This document shows, in pieces, positions 33,778-41,877 of a stretch of DNA of 64,000 nt (its first letter is position 1; each line of letters starts with the position of its first letter). The stretch covers positions 68,840-132,839 of the forward strand of contig NZ_KB907218.1 of NCBI RefSeq assembly GCF_000381885.1. Direction: 5' to 3'. The position numbers were made by a program, and so were the translations under genes. This stretch comes from Actinomadura atramentaria DSM 43919. GTDB taxonomy: Bacteria > Actinomycetota > Actinomycetes > Streptosporangiales > Streptosporangiaceae. The notes under the pieces are model-generated. The model had not been told where the DNA came from and searched no databases. It saw only the letters and a program-made list of their open reading frames with translations.

Positions 33778-33802
33778 GGGCGCCCGGCCGCGCCGGACGC
33801 CC
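33778..33802. terminator. Terminator between the HEPN and CopC genes
   Basis: GGGCG-C-CCGGC pairs with GCCGG-A-CGCCC around a CGC loop with one mismatch. It starts just after the stop of the plus-strand gene and serves convergent transcripts. Confidence 0.65.
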
Positions 33803-33813
33803 CCGCCCAGGCG

Positions 33814-34521
33814 TCAGGCGCGGCGGGAGCGCCGCAGCCAGGCCACGCCGCCGCCGATCGCCGCGACCACGACGGCCGCCAGGCCGACCCACAGCCAGCC
33901 CGCCGAGTTGGTCTTCTCCTTCGCCGGCTCCGCCGAGGCCGACGGCGCGGCGGCGGGCGCTCCGGCCGCGCCGCTCACCGTGAACGTGTACGAGCCGGTG
34001 ATCGGGTGGCCGTCGGTGGCGACGACCCGCCAGCCGACGGTGTAGACGCCGCCGGGCAGCCCGGTCTTCACCGCCTGCGTGACGGTGTTGTCGACGGCGT
34101 GCGCCGCGCCGACGCCGACGCGCGCCCCGCCCGGCCCCGTCACGACGACCTGCGGGACCATCACCGCGTCCGCGTAGGTCAGCGTGATCTGGCCGGGGTC
34201 CCCGACGGTCGCGCCCGCCGCCGGGTCCGACGACCGCAGCGTGGTGTGCGCGGACGCGGGCGGTGCCGTCGCGGGCACGGCGAGCGCGAACGCCGCGCCG
34301 GTCGCGAGCACCGCCGCCCCGACCCGCCGCACCCCACGCCGCCCGGCGGACCGCACGGCCCCGGACCGCACCGCGTCGGACCGCACCGCGTCGGACCGCA
34401 CCGCGTCGGACGGAGCCGCGCCGAACCGCACCGCCCCGGACCGGCCCGCGGACCGCGCCGCGCCCGAACACATCGCGTCGGGTTCCGTCACGTCAAGCCG
34501 CGCCGCGTCGGGCCGGGTCAC
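33814..34521 (-). CDS. CopC-like copper-binding protein
   Basis: This is a CopC/YobA-type protein, up to 235 residues, exported and membrane-anchored. The signal peptide ends PASA-HTTLRSSDPAAG, leaving the N-terminal His used for Cu(II) binding. The CopC fold follows (ITLTYADAVMVP, GVYTVGWRVVATDGHPITGSYTFTV) with the copper-site pattern DGHP, then a Pro/Ala linker and a C-terminal transmembrane helix. GTG 34521 overlaps the stop of the ycnI-like gene (GTGA), but it gives an odd 63-residue extension with RSDAV repeats; GTG 34332 gives an ordinary signal peptide and is a serious alternative. Confidence 0.85.
   Translation of the reverse strand: MTRPDAARLDVTEPDAMCSGAARSAGRSGAVRFGAAPSDAVRSDAVRSDAVRSGAVRSAGRRGVRRVGAAVLATGAAFALAVPATAPPASAHTTLRSSDPAAGATVGDPGQITLTYADAVMVPQVVVTGPGGARVGVGAAHAVDNTVTQAVKTGLPGGVYTVGWRVVATDGHPITGSYTFTVSGAAGAPAAAPSASAEPAKEKTNSAGWLWVGLAAVVVAAIGGGVAWLRRSRRA
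34366..34410. repeat. 15-bp tandem repeat near the copC start
   Basis: Three perfect copies of ccgcaccgcgtcgga. They encode AVRSD repeats if the CopC gene starts at 34521, or lie in untranslated spacer if it starts at 34332. Confidence 0.88.
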
Positions 34522-35267
34522 GACCGGCTCCGCGCGCGGGTGAGCGCGAACGCGCCCGTGCCGACGCCGAGGACCCCGGCGGCCAGGCCGAGCCCGCCGA
34601 GAAGGCGGGCGGTGCCGTCGTCGGACGAAGCCGAACCGGAGCCGGCGTGCGCGGTCGGGGACGGGGCGGGCGCGGCGCCGTGCTCGCCGGTCGCGGCGGT
34701 GAGCGTCACCGAGGGCGCCGGATGCTCGGGTTCGGCCGCGCCCTCGGCGGGCGTCTGGTCCCACTTGACGACTTCGCCGCCCGAGTACGTCTGGTCGGCG
34801 GGGAACAGCAGCCGGTCGGTGTCGCCCGGGATCGGCCCGAGGGACACGTCGAACTCCTGGAACTGCCCGGGTTCGATCTTGCCGCCCGTCCAGGTGACGG
34901 TGGCGGGCGCCTTGGTCAGCTCGGTGCCGTTCACGGTGACGGGCTTGGGCAGCTTCGCCTCCTCGACCTTCGCCGTCCAGCCGGGGACGGGCCGGACCGA
35001 CACCGAGGGGATCGGGTGGTCCTGCGGGAGGTGGACGACGACCTTGGTGGTGGCCGCGTCGTCGCGCTCGTTCGGCACCCGGAAGGTGATCTTGGCGTAG
35101 CCGCCCTTCGGGGCGGTGCCGGGGTTGGCGGTGACGTGCGCGGACGCCGCGGCGCCGAGGCCGAGCACGGCGGCCCCCGCGATCCCCGCGACGACGGCGG
35201 CGCGCCGCAGGGACGAGCCCACGGCGGGCGAAAGAACGGACGACTGCACGAGAACACGTGCGGACAT
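34518..35267 (-). CDS. YcnI-like DUF1775 copper chaperone-type protein
   Basis: This is a secreted, membrane-anchored DUF1775 (YcnI) protein of 249 residues. A signal peptide (residues 1-43) ends ASA-HVTANPGTAPKGG, giving an N-terminal His for copper. The domain continues KITFRVPNERDDA, IPSVSVRPVPGWT and the Trp of VVKWDQTP, which fits the YcnI copper site. A C-terminal membrane helix precedes RARSRS. ATG follows GGAGCAACGCCC. It lies between the membrane gene and copC in one operon. Confidence 0.9.
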   Translation of the reverse strand: MSARVLVQSSVLSPAVGSSLRRAAVVAGIAGAAVLGLGAAASAHVTANPGTAPKGGYAKITFRVPNERDDAATTKVVVHLPQDHPIPSVSVRPVPGWTAKVEEAKLPKPVTVNGTELTKAPATVTWTGGKIEPGQFQEFDVSLGPIPGDTDRLLFPADQTYSGGEVVKWDQTPAEGAAEPEHPAPSVTLTAATGEHGAAPAPSPTAHAGSGSASSDDGTARLLGGLGLAAGVLGVGTGAFALTRARSRS

Positions 35268-35337
35268 GGGCGTTGCTCCGTTTCGGACGTGCCTGGAACC
35301 CGGTACCGCCCCTCGCGGCACCGGTGACGTACGGCGC

Positions 35338-35949
35338 TCAGCCGAGCGCCACCGAAACGGCCGGCGGCCCCCGCCGGACCACGTCATGCCGCAGTTCCGA
35401 AACGGCCCGCGGCGGAAGGACGTCCAGAACCGCCCAGGGAGAGGGCGGCGGCGCGAGCCGCGCCGAGATCGCCTCCAGCACCGCCGCGAGCACGCCCAGC
35501 AGCCGCGCGGGCCGGGCCGCGCCCGCGGCGCGCCGCGCGAGGCCCCACACGGCGCGTTCCCCGCGCCGCAGCCACCACGCGGAGACCAGCGCCGCCGCCA
35601 GGTGCGCGAGCGTCATCGACGGCCGCGTGTCGTGGTCCATCGGGACGGGCGCGGCGACGGGGGCCGGATGGTGCCCGAGCATCCCGCCCGCGGCGGCCCC
35701 GCTGAACACGCAGTGCAGCGCGTACTGCCCGCCGACGAGCACGCCCGCGATGGTGGGCAGCGACCGCTCCCGTCCGGCGAGGGCGAGCGCGAGCAGCAGC
35801 GCCCCGCCGAACCCGGTCGTCAGCGCCCGCAGCGGCGGCGCGTCCCCGCCCGCGGCGGCGTGCCCGGACGCGGCCAGCGCGACGCACACGGTCGCGAAGA
35901 CGACCGCGCGGGCGGCGCGCGTGGACGGGTCGGGGGCGTGCGGGCTCAT
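35338..35949 (-). CDS. Integral membrane protein, copper-operon associated
   Basis: This encodes 203 residues with about four hydrophobic segments (VVFATVCVALAASGH, FGGALLLALALAG, IAGVLVGGQYALHCVFSG, LAHLAAALVSAWWL). It contains several His and Met residues (GHHPAPVAAPVPMDHD), consistent with metal contact. It is upstream of the ycnI- and copC-like genes in the same direction, so a role in copper handling is likely but not shown. Confidence 0.7.
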   Translation of the reverse strand: MSPHAPDPSTRAARAVVFATVCVALAASGHAAAGGDAPPLRALTTGFGGALLLALALAGRERSLPTIAGVLVGGQYALHCVFSGAAAGGMLGHHPAPVAAPVPMDHDTRPSMTLAHLAAALVSAWWLRRGERAVWGLARRAAGAARPARLLGVLAAVLEAISARLAPPPSPWAVLDVLPPRAVSELRHDVVRRGPPAVSVALG

Positions 35950-36001
35950 GTCGCCCACATCGTATGACCGCCCCCGCGCCACCCTCGCACCGGCGTGACA
36001 C

Positions 36002-36017
36002 GCCCTACATGTGGGTC
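36002..36017. promoter_or_regulatory. NrdR-like box 1
   Basis: gccctacatgtgggtc fits the partly palindromic NrdR pattern around a central acatgt. Its centre lies 31 bp (three helical turns) from box 2, the spacing seen at known NrdR-controlled nrd promoters. Confidence 0.55.
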
Positions 36018-36032
36018 GGATGCGAACCAGAT

Positions 36033-36048
36033 CAACTAGATGTAGGGT
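36033..36048. promoter_or_regulatory. NrdR-like box 2, overlapping the -10 element
   Basis: caactagatgtagggt is the second NrdR-like palindrome. It covers the candidate -10 TAGGGT (36043-36048). Repression by NrdR-ATP/dATP at such paired boxes is established for class Ia nrd operons. Confidence 0.55.
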
Positions 36049-36051
36049 CAG

Positions 36052-36256
36052 GGTCCGTGCTGGTTCGCCCCCGCCGGAAACGGCGGGGGCGTCGCAAGAG
36101 GGAACCCGGTGGAAGTCCGGGACTGCCCCGCAGCGGTGAGCGGGAACGACCGCCGTCATGAGCACTGGACCCGAGAGGGGCCGGGAAGCGACGGCCAGTA
36201 GGTCCGCGTCCGGAACAGGACGCGGTCGCCCGCGAGTCCGAAGACCTGCCCGCACG
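36052..36256 (+). ncRNA. Cobalamin (B12) riboswitch upstream of nrdAB
   Basis: The leader carries the cobalamin riboswitch signatures in order: GGGAACCCGGTGGAAGTCCGGGACTGCC, CCGCAGCGGTGA and, near the 3' end, the B12 box GAGTCCGAAGACCTGCC. The P1 arm starts near 36055 (gtgctggttcgc). It ends about 105 bp before the nrdA GTG. In Streptomyces coelicolor the class Ia nrdABS operon is switched off by B12 through such an element while the B12-dependent class II enzyme works; the same logic is likely here. Confidence 0.93.
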
Positions 36257-36361
36257 ACGGAACGTCCAGGCTTCGCGGGAGAGCCGGGGGCGATGGCGCG
36301 CGGTCGCGCGCGCTCGTCCGCGTGCCCTCCGGAGCCTTCGCTCGCGAGGGGAAGAGGGCAC

Positions 36362-38710
36362 GTGACACAGGAACTCATCGCGCCGCCGGCGGATCTCGCC
36401 GCGCAGGTCGGGCGGGCGTGCGCCGGGCTGCCCGACGTGGACCCGGCCCGGGTGCTCGCCGCCGTGCGCGGCGCGGCGGACGGCGTCCAGGCCCGCGAGC
36501 AGGCCGTCATCGAGGCCGCCGCGCTGGTCGCCGCCGAGCCCGGCTACTCCCGCGTCGCGGCGCGGCTGCTCGGCGCGCACATCGCGGACGAGGCCGCCGC
36601 CGAGGGCGTGACGACGTTCGCCGAGTCCGTCGCGGCCGCGTACGCGCAGGGCCTGCTGAACGAGGAGACGGCCGCGTTCGTCGCCGGGAACGCCGCCGCG
36701 CTGAACGCCCTGGCCGACGACGCCAACGACGACCGGTTCGAGTACTTCGGCCTGCGCACCCTCTACGACCGGTACCTGCTGCGGCACCCGAGCACCCGCC
36801 GCGTCCTGGAGCGTCCGCAGCACTTCTGGCTGCGCGTCGCGGCGGGCCTGTCGTCGACCGTCGCGGAGGTCGCGGAGCTGTACGCGCTGCTCGGCGCGCT
36901 GTCGTACCTGCCCAGTTCCCCGACGCTGTTCAACTCGGGCGCGCGCCGTCCGCAGCTCTCGTCGTGCTTCCTGCTGGACTCGCCGCGCGACGAGCTGGAG
37001 TCGATCTACGACCGGTACGCGCAGGTCGCGCGGCTCAGCAAGTACGCGGGCGGCATCGGCATCTCGTGGACGAAGATCCGGTCGCGCGGCTCGCTGATCC
37101 GGGGCACCAACGGCCACTCCAACGGCATCGTGCCGTGGCTGCGGACGCTGGACAGCTCCGTCGCGGCCGTCAACCAGGGCGGCCGCCGCAAGGGGGCGGC
37201 GTGCGTGTACCTGGAGCCGTGGCACGCGGACGTCGAGGAGTTCCTGGAACTGCGCGACAACACCGGCGAGGACGCGCGCCGCACCCACAACCTGAACCTG
37301 GCCAACTGGATTCCGGACGAGTTCATGCGCCGCGTCGAGAGCGACGCCGCGTGGTCGCTGTTCGACCCGAAGGAGGTCCCGGAGCTGGCGGACCTGTGGG
37401 GCGACGAGTTCGACGCCGCCTACCGCGCCGCCGAGGCCGAGGGCCGCTACGTCCGGCAGGTCCCGGCGCGGCGGCTGTACGGGCGCATGATGCGGACGCT
37501 CGCCGAGACCGGCAACGGCTGGATGACGTTCAAGGACGCCGCGAACCGCGCCTGCAACCAGACGGCCGAGCCCGGCAACGTCGTCCACCTGTCGAACCTC
37601 TGCACCGAGATCCTGGAGGTGACGAGCGACGGCGAGACGGCCGTCTGCAACCTCGGCTCGGTGAACCTCGCCGCCCACGTCGTACTTCCCAATGGGGGAC
37701 GACCCCCCGCGCGCCCCGGCCCGGGGGATGCGGCGGACGGCATCGACTGGGCGAAGCTGCGCCGCACGGTCCGCACCGCCGTCCGCTTCCTGGACCGCAC
37801 CATCGACCGCGGCTTCTACCCCACCAGCGAGGCCGCCGCCGCGAACGCCAAGTGGCGCCCGGTCGGCCTCGGCGCGATGGGCTTGGCCGACGTGTTCTTC
37901 AAACTGCGGCTCCCGTTCGACTCGCCCGAGGCCCGCGCGCTGTCCACGCGGATCGCCGAGGAGATCGCACTCGCCGCCTACGGCGCGTCCGCCGACCTCG
38001 CCGCCGAGCACGGGACGCTGCCCGCGTACGGGCAGACCCGCACGGCGCGCGGGCAGCTCCACGTCGACCACTTCCCCGACGCGACGCCCGTGCTGCGCGA
38101 CGAGTGGACAGCGCTGCGCGAGCGCGTCGCGGCGGTCGGGCTGCGCAACTCGCTGCTCGTCGCCATCGCGCCGACCGCGACGATCGCGTCCATCGCGGGC
38201 TGCTACGAGTGCATCGAGCCGCAGGTGTCCAACCTGTTCAAGCGCGAGACGCTGTCCGGCGAGTTCCTGCAGATCAACGGCTACCTCGTCGCGGACCTCA
38301 AGCGGCTCGGGCTGTGGACGCCCGCCGTCCGCGAGGCCGTCAAGCGCGCCAACGGCTCCGTCCAGGGCATCGCGGACCTACCCGCCGAGCTGCGCGAGCT
38401 GTACCGCACCGCGTGGGAGCTGCCGCAGCGCGCGCTGATCGACATGGCCGCCGCGCGGACCCCGTACATCGACCAAGGCCACTCGCTGAACCTGTTCATG
38501 GAGACGCCGACCATCGGGAAGCTGTCCTCGATGTACGCCTACGCGTGGAAGCAGGGCCTGAAGACGACCTACTACCTGCGGTCGCGTCCCGCGACGCGGA
38601 TCGCGCAGACGACCGTCGCGGCGGCCGCCCCGGCGGCGTCGCCGGTGCCCGACGCCGAGGCCATCGCCTGCTCGCTGGAGAACCCCGAAGCCTGCGAGGC
38701 GTGCCAGTGA
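36362..38710 (+). CDS. nrdA: Ribonucleoside-diphosphate reductase, class Ia alpha subunit
   Basis: This is the large catalytic subunit of aerobic ribonucleotide reductase, 782 residues. Active-site features: SSCFLL (first redox Cys) near residue 200, NLCTEILE with the N-C-E radical set near 415, VCNLGSVNLA for the second redox Cys, and the C-terminal shuttle ending in ACEACQ. GTG 36362 follows GGGGAAGAGG. A small Pro/Gly-rich insertion (LPNGGRPPARPGPGDAADG) follows VNLAAHVV, apparently a surface loop. nrdB follows with a 20-bp gap, or overlaps if its GTG 38707 is used. Confidence 0.95.
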   Translation: MTQELIAPPADLAAQVGRACAGLPDVDPARVLAAVRGAADGVQAREQAVIEAAALVAAEPGYSRVAARLLGAHIADEAAAEGVTTFAESVAAAYAQGLLNEETAAFVAGNAAALNALADDANDDRFEYFGLRTLYDRYLLRHPSTRRVLERPQHFWLRVAAGLSSTVAEVAELYALLGALSYLPSSPTLFNSGARRPQLSSCFLLDSPRDELESIYDRYAQVARLSKYAGGIGISWTKIRSRGSLIRGTNGHSNGIVPWLRTLDSSVAAVNQGGRRKGAACVYLEPWHADVEEFLELRDNTGEDARRTHNLNLANWIPDEFMRRVESDAAWSLFDPKEVPELADLWGDEFDAAYRAAEAEGRYVRQVPARRLYGRMMRTLAETGNGWMTFKDAANRACNQTAEPGNVVHLSNLCTEILEVTSDGETAVCNLGSVNLAAHVVLPNGGRPPARPGPGDAADGIDWAKLRRTVRTAVRFLDRTIDRGFYPTSEAAAANAKWRPVGLGAMGLADVFFKLRLPFDSPEARALSTRIAEEIALAAYGASADLAAEHGTLPAYGQTRTARGQLHVDHFPDATPVLRDEWTALRERVAAVGLRNSLLVAIAPTATIASIAGCYECIEPQVSNLFKRETLSGEFLQINGYLVADLKRLGLWTPAVREAVKRANGSVQGIADLPAELRELYRTAWELPQRALIDMAAARTPYIDQGHSLNLFMETPTIGKLSSMYAYAWKQGLKTTYYLRSRPATRIAQTTVAAAAPAASPVPDAEAIACSLENPEACEACQ

Positions 38711-38730
38711 CCTCGCGGGAAGGAAAGCCG

Positions 38731-39726
38731 ATGCTGCTCGACCCCGGCATGGACCTCACCCTGCGGCCCATGCGCTACCCCGACTTCTACGAGCGGTACC
38801 GCGCCGCGATCCGCAACACCTGGACGGTCGAGGAGGTGGACCTGGCGTCCGACCTCGCGGACCTGGCGCGCCTCACGCCCGAGGAACTGCACCTGGTGAA
38901 CCGGCTCGTCGCGTTCTTCGCCACCGGTGACTCGATCGTCGCGAACAACCTCGTGCTGAACCTCTACAAGCACGTCAACGCGCCCGAGGCGCGGTTGTAC
39001 CTGTCGCGGCAGCTTTTCGAGGAGGCCGTACACGTCCAGTTCTACTTGACTCTGCTGGACACCTATCTGCCGGACGCCGACGAGCGCGCGCGGGCGTTCG
39101 CCGCCGTCGAGCACATCCCGTCGATCCGGGAGAAGGCCGAGTTCTGCTTCCGCTGGATCGGCTCGATCGACTCGCTGGACCGGCTGGAGTCGGCGGCGGG
39201 CCGGCGCGCGTTCCTGCTCAACCTCATCTGCTTCGCCGCGTGCATCGAGGGGCTGTTCTTCTACGGCGCGTTCGCGTACGTGTACTGGCTCCGGTCGCGC
39301 GGGCTGCTGAACGGGCTCGCGTCCGGGACGAACTGGGTGTTCCGCGACGAGTCGATGCACATGGAGTTCGCGTTCTCCGTCGTGGACACCGTCCGCGCCG
39401 AAGAGCCCGAGCTGTTCGACGACGAGCTGGCCGGCCAGGTCACGCGGATGCTGGAGGAGGCCGTCGAGACCGAGCTGGCGTTCGCCCGCGACCTGTGCGG
39501 CGACGGCCTGCCCGGCATGAGCGCGGACGCGATGCGCGGCTACCTGGAGTACGTCGCCGACCAGCGGCTCGCGCGGCTCGGCATGCCCGTCCGGTACGGA
39601 TCGGCGAACCCGTTCGGGTTCATGGAGCTGCAGGACGTGCAGGAACTGTCGAACTTCTTCGAGCGGCGCGTGTCGGCGTACCAGATCGGCGTCGAGGGGA
39701 GCGTCGCGTTCGACGAGGCGTTCTGA
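38731..39726 (+). CDS. nrdB: Ribonucleoside-diphosphate reductase, class Ia beta subunit
   Basis: This is the radical-generating diiron small subunit, 331 residues. Metal-ligand motifs include FFATGDSIVANN, EEAVHVQFY, AACIEGLFFYGAF and RDESMHMEF. ATG 38731 follows GGAAGGAAAG; GTG 38707, overlapping the nrdA stop, is an in-frame alternative. It would be cotranscribed with nrdA and so share the riboswitch. No third gene like Streptomyces nrdS follows; the next gene converges. Confidence 0.95.
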   Translation: MLLDPGMDLTLRPMRYPDFYERYRAAIRNTWTVEEVDLASDLADLARLTPEELHLVNRLVAFFATGDSIVANNLVLNLYKHVNAPEARLYLSRQLFEEAVHVQFYLTLLDTYLPDADERARAFAAVEHIPSIREKAEFCFRWIGSIDSLDRLESAAGRRAFLLNLICFAACIEGLFFYGAFAYVYWLRSRGLLNGLASGTNWVFRDESMHMEFAFSVVDTVRAEEPELFDDELAGQVTRMLEEAVETELAFARDLCGDGLPGMSADAMRGYLEYVADQRLARLGMPVRYGSANPFGFMELQDVQELSNFFERRVSAYQIGVEGSVAFDEAF

Positions 39727-39744
39727 CGCACTGACGCGCCGGGC

Positions 39745-40575
39745 TCAGCCGTGCCACGCCCCGGCGACCGCCGGGACCTCGTCGGCGGCCTGCCGGAGCC
39801 CCGCCGCGTACGCGGTGTCGGGGATGTTCGGCTCGAACAGCTCCAGCGCGAACAGCTCGACGGCGAGGTCGTCGGGGCCGACGACGGCGACCTCGGCGGC
39901 TCCGAGCCGGTCGAGTTCCCGCCGCAGCGTCACGGGCGGGACGAGGTGCCGCATCGGCATCAGCACGACCACCCGGTCGCAGCCCTCGGCGAGGTCGGCG
40001 TTGGTGGACGAGTACGTCCCGGCGTCCATGTAGCAGTTCCCGTCGATCTCGGTCGGCGGGAACTCGGTCGGCCACGACGCGGACGCCCGCACCGCCTTCG
40101 GGAGCGGCACCGGGTCGCCGCGCCGCCACACGGCGCGCTCGCCGGTGTCGGCGTCCACGGCGGGGATGATCAGCGGCCGGTCCGGCCACTCCGTCGCGGG
40201 CAGGCACTCGGTGATGAGGTCGAGCCGTCCGGACCGCTCGACGACCTCCGGGCGGCGCGAGATCTCACCGACTCGCCGGCGGCGCGTCCGGCCGGGCACC
40301 GAGGTGTCCGACAGCAGCCGGAGCATCCGCTGCAGCAGCGCGGCGTGGATGCCCGGCCCGCGCTGCTCGCGGTCGGTCTCGATGACGTGCTCGATGCACC
40401 GGTCGAGGTCCGCGCCGTGCGCGAGGCACGCGCCGACGAACGACCCCCAGGACGAGCCGACGATCACGTCGGCCTCCCCGAGGTCGGTCCCGGCCCGCCG
40501 GAAACCCTCGATCAGTCCGGCCTCCCACGGGGCGGCGATGCCCGCGCCGCCGCCGAGGACCAGCGCCCGCGTCAT
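39745..40575 (-). CDS. Patatin-like phospholipase, paralogue 1 (divergent motifs)
   Basis: This encodes 276 residues of the patatin/RssA-like family. The glycine-rich oxyanion region is altered (GGGAGIAAPWEAGL), the nucleophile motif GxSxG is kept as GSSWGS near residue 40, and the catalytic Asp motif is DAG instead of DGG near residue 195. The paralogue about 1 kb away has the canonical forms and the same length. Reduced or changed activity is possible. ATG 40575 is close after GGAGGGGAGG. Confidence 0.85.
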   Translation of the reverse strand: MTRALVLGGGAGIAAPWEAGLIEGFRRAGTDLGEADVIVGSSWGSFVGACLAHGADLDRCIEHVIETDREQRGPGIHAALLQRMLRLLSDTSVPGRTRRRRVGEISRRPEVVERSGRLDLITECLPATEWPDRPLIIPAVDADTGERAVWRRGDPVPLPKAVRASASWPTEFPPTEIDGNCYMDAGTYSSTNADLAEGCDRVVVLMPMRHLVPPVTLRRELDRLGAAEVAVVGPDDLAVELFALELFEPNIPDTAYAAGLRQAADEVPAVAGAWHG

Positions 40576-40789
40576 CCGCGCCTCCCCTCCGGTGCGCCGC
40601 CGCGCGGGCCGCGCCCCGTCCTGCGATTCCGTTCGCGGCGCCGCCCCTACCCGGGGCCGCGGAGCGTGACACGGAGTACGGAGATCTGGCCTTCCGGTCA
40701 GCCCGTTCCGCGAACCCTTCGGCCGCCGCGTTCGTTGGACGGGACGAGACGGCGGTGACCCGCGCCGCCGCGACGGCCGAGGAGGAACC

Positions 40790-40939
40790 GTGGCCTCGCT
40801 CAGCGACCGCGTCAAGAAACTGATGGACAGCCCGCAGGCCCAGAAGGCGAAGGCCCGCGCCGGGGAGATGGCGCGCGACCCGAAGAACCAGGAGAAGGCG
40901 CGCCGCCTGCTCGGGAAGATCCAGGGCAAACGCCGCTGA
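40790..40939 (+). CDS. Small basic protein, 49 residues
   Basis: This short gene is too small for most gene callers. GTG 40790 follows GGAGGAACC. The product is 49 residues, highly charged: it opens VASLSDRVKKLMDSPQAQK and ends GKIQGKRR, with no hydrophobic segment. It lies alone on the plus strand between two minus-strand patatin paralogues; its stop abuts the end of the second. Small basic helical proteins of this kind occur in actinomycetes; function unknown. Confidence 0.72.
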   Translation: MASLSDRVKKLMDSPQAQKAKARAGEMARDPKNQEKARRLLGKIQGKRR

Positions 40940-41770
40940 TCACCCGTTCCAGGTCCCGGCGACCGCCGGGACCTGCGACGCGGCCTGCCGCACGCCCGCC
41001 GCGTAGGCGGCCGTCCAGAGCTTCGGGTCGAGGAGGTCCAGGGCGAACAGCTCGATCGTCTCGTCGTCCGGCCCGACGACCGCGACGTCCGCCGGGTGCA
41101 GCGCGGCCAGTTCCTTCTCCAGCACGGCGCGCGGCGTCAGGTGCGCCATCGGCTCCAGTACGACCACCCGGTCGTTTCCGACCGCGAGGTCGGCGTTGGT
41201 CGCGGAGTAGACGCCGCCGTCCATGTAGCGGCGGCCCGCGATCTCGACGGGCGGGAAGATCCCCGGCACCGAGCACGAGGAGATGACGGCCTGCGGGAGC
41301 GTCGCCGCGCCGCCCTTCTGCCAGACCGTGAGCGCCCCGGACTCGACGTCCACGGCGGTCGCCAGCAGCCGCCGCTCCGGCCAGTCGTGCGACGGCAGCC
41401 GCTCGGTGATCTCGTCCAGTCGGCCGTCGGACGCGCTGGTGTCGGTCTCCAGCGCTAGCACGCCCGCGCGCCGCCGCCGCTCCGCGCCGCTGACGGTCGT
41501 GTCGGTCAGCACCTCGAACACCTTCATCAGCAGACCCGGGTCCAGGTCGGGCGCGGCGGTCTCGCGATCCGCCTCGGCGATCTCCTCGATGGCCCCGGCC
41601 AGGTCGGCGCCGTGCGCGAGGAACGCGCCGACGACCGAGCCCGCCGACGTCCCCACGAACAGGTCGGCCGCGCCGAGGTCGGCCCCGGCCCGGCGGAAGC
41701 CCTCGACCAGGCCCGCCTCCCACGCGATCCCGGCGACTCCGCCGCCGCCCAGCACCAGTGCGCGTCCCAT
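40940..41770 (-). CDS. Patatin-like phospholipase, paralogue 2
   Basis: This encodes 276 residues with all patatin motifs: oxyanion GGGGVAGIAWEAGL, nucleophile GTSAGS near residue 40 and catalytic DGG in RRYMDGGVYSA near residue 195. It is predicted to be a soluble serine acyl hydrolase with a Ser-Asp dyad. ATG 41770 follows GAGAGGGGACGGAC. It is clearly duplicated with the paralogue at 39745. Confidence 0.93.
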   Translation of the reverse strand: MGRALVLGGGGVAGIAWEAGLVEGFRRAGADLGAADLFVGTSAGSVVGAFLAHGADLAGAIEEIAEADRETAAPDLDPGLLMKVFEVLTDTTVSGAERRRRAGVLALETDTSASDGRLDEITERLPSHDWPERRLLATAVDVESGALTVWQKGGAATLPQAVISSCSVPGIFPPVEIAGRRYMDGGVYSATNADLAVGNDRVVVLEPMAHLTPRAVLEKELAALHPADVAVVGPDDETIELFALDLLDPKLWTAAYAAGVRQAASQVPAVAGTWNG

Positions 41771-41850
41771 GTCCGTCCCCTCTCGTAGCAATCCGGACCT
41801 ATTGGACCACCACGACACGCCAGGCGAACCTGTCTGCCTATTGGACGCAC

Positions 41851-41867
41851 CTGCAACTCATTTGCAA
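41851..41867. promoter_or_regulatory. Nur-type (nickel) operator at the superoxide dismutase promoter
   Basis: CTGCAA-CTCAT-TTGCAA matches the published Streptomyces Nur box tTGCaa-N5-ttGCAA. It lies 10 bp before the SOD start codon and 4 bp after a -35-like TTGGAC (41841-41846), so bound Nur would block transcription. Confidence 0.78.
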
Positions 41868-41877
41868 TAGTGGGCGC

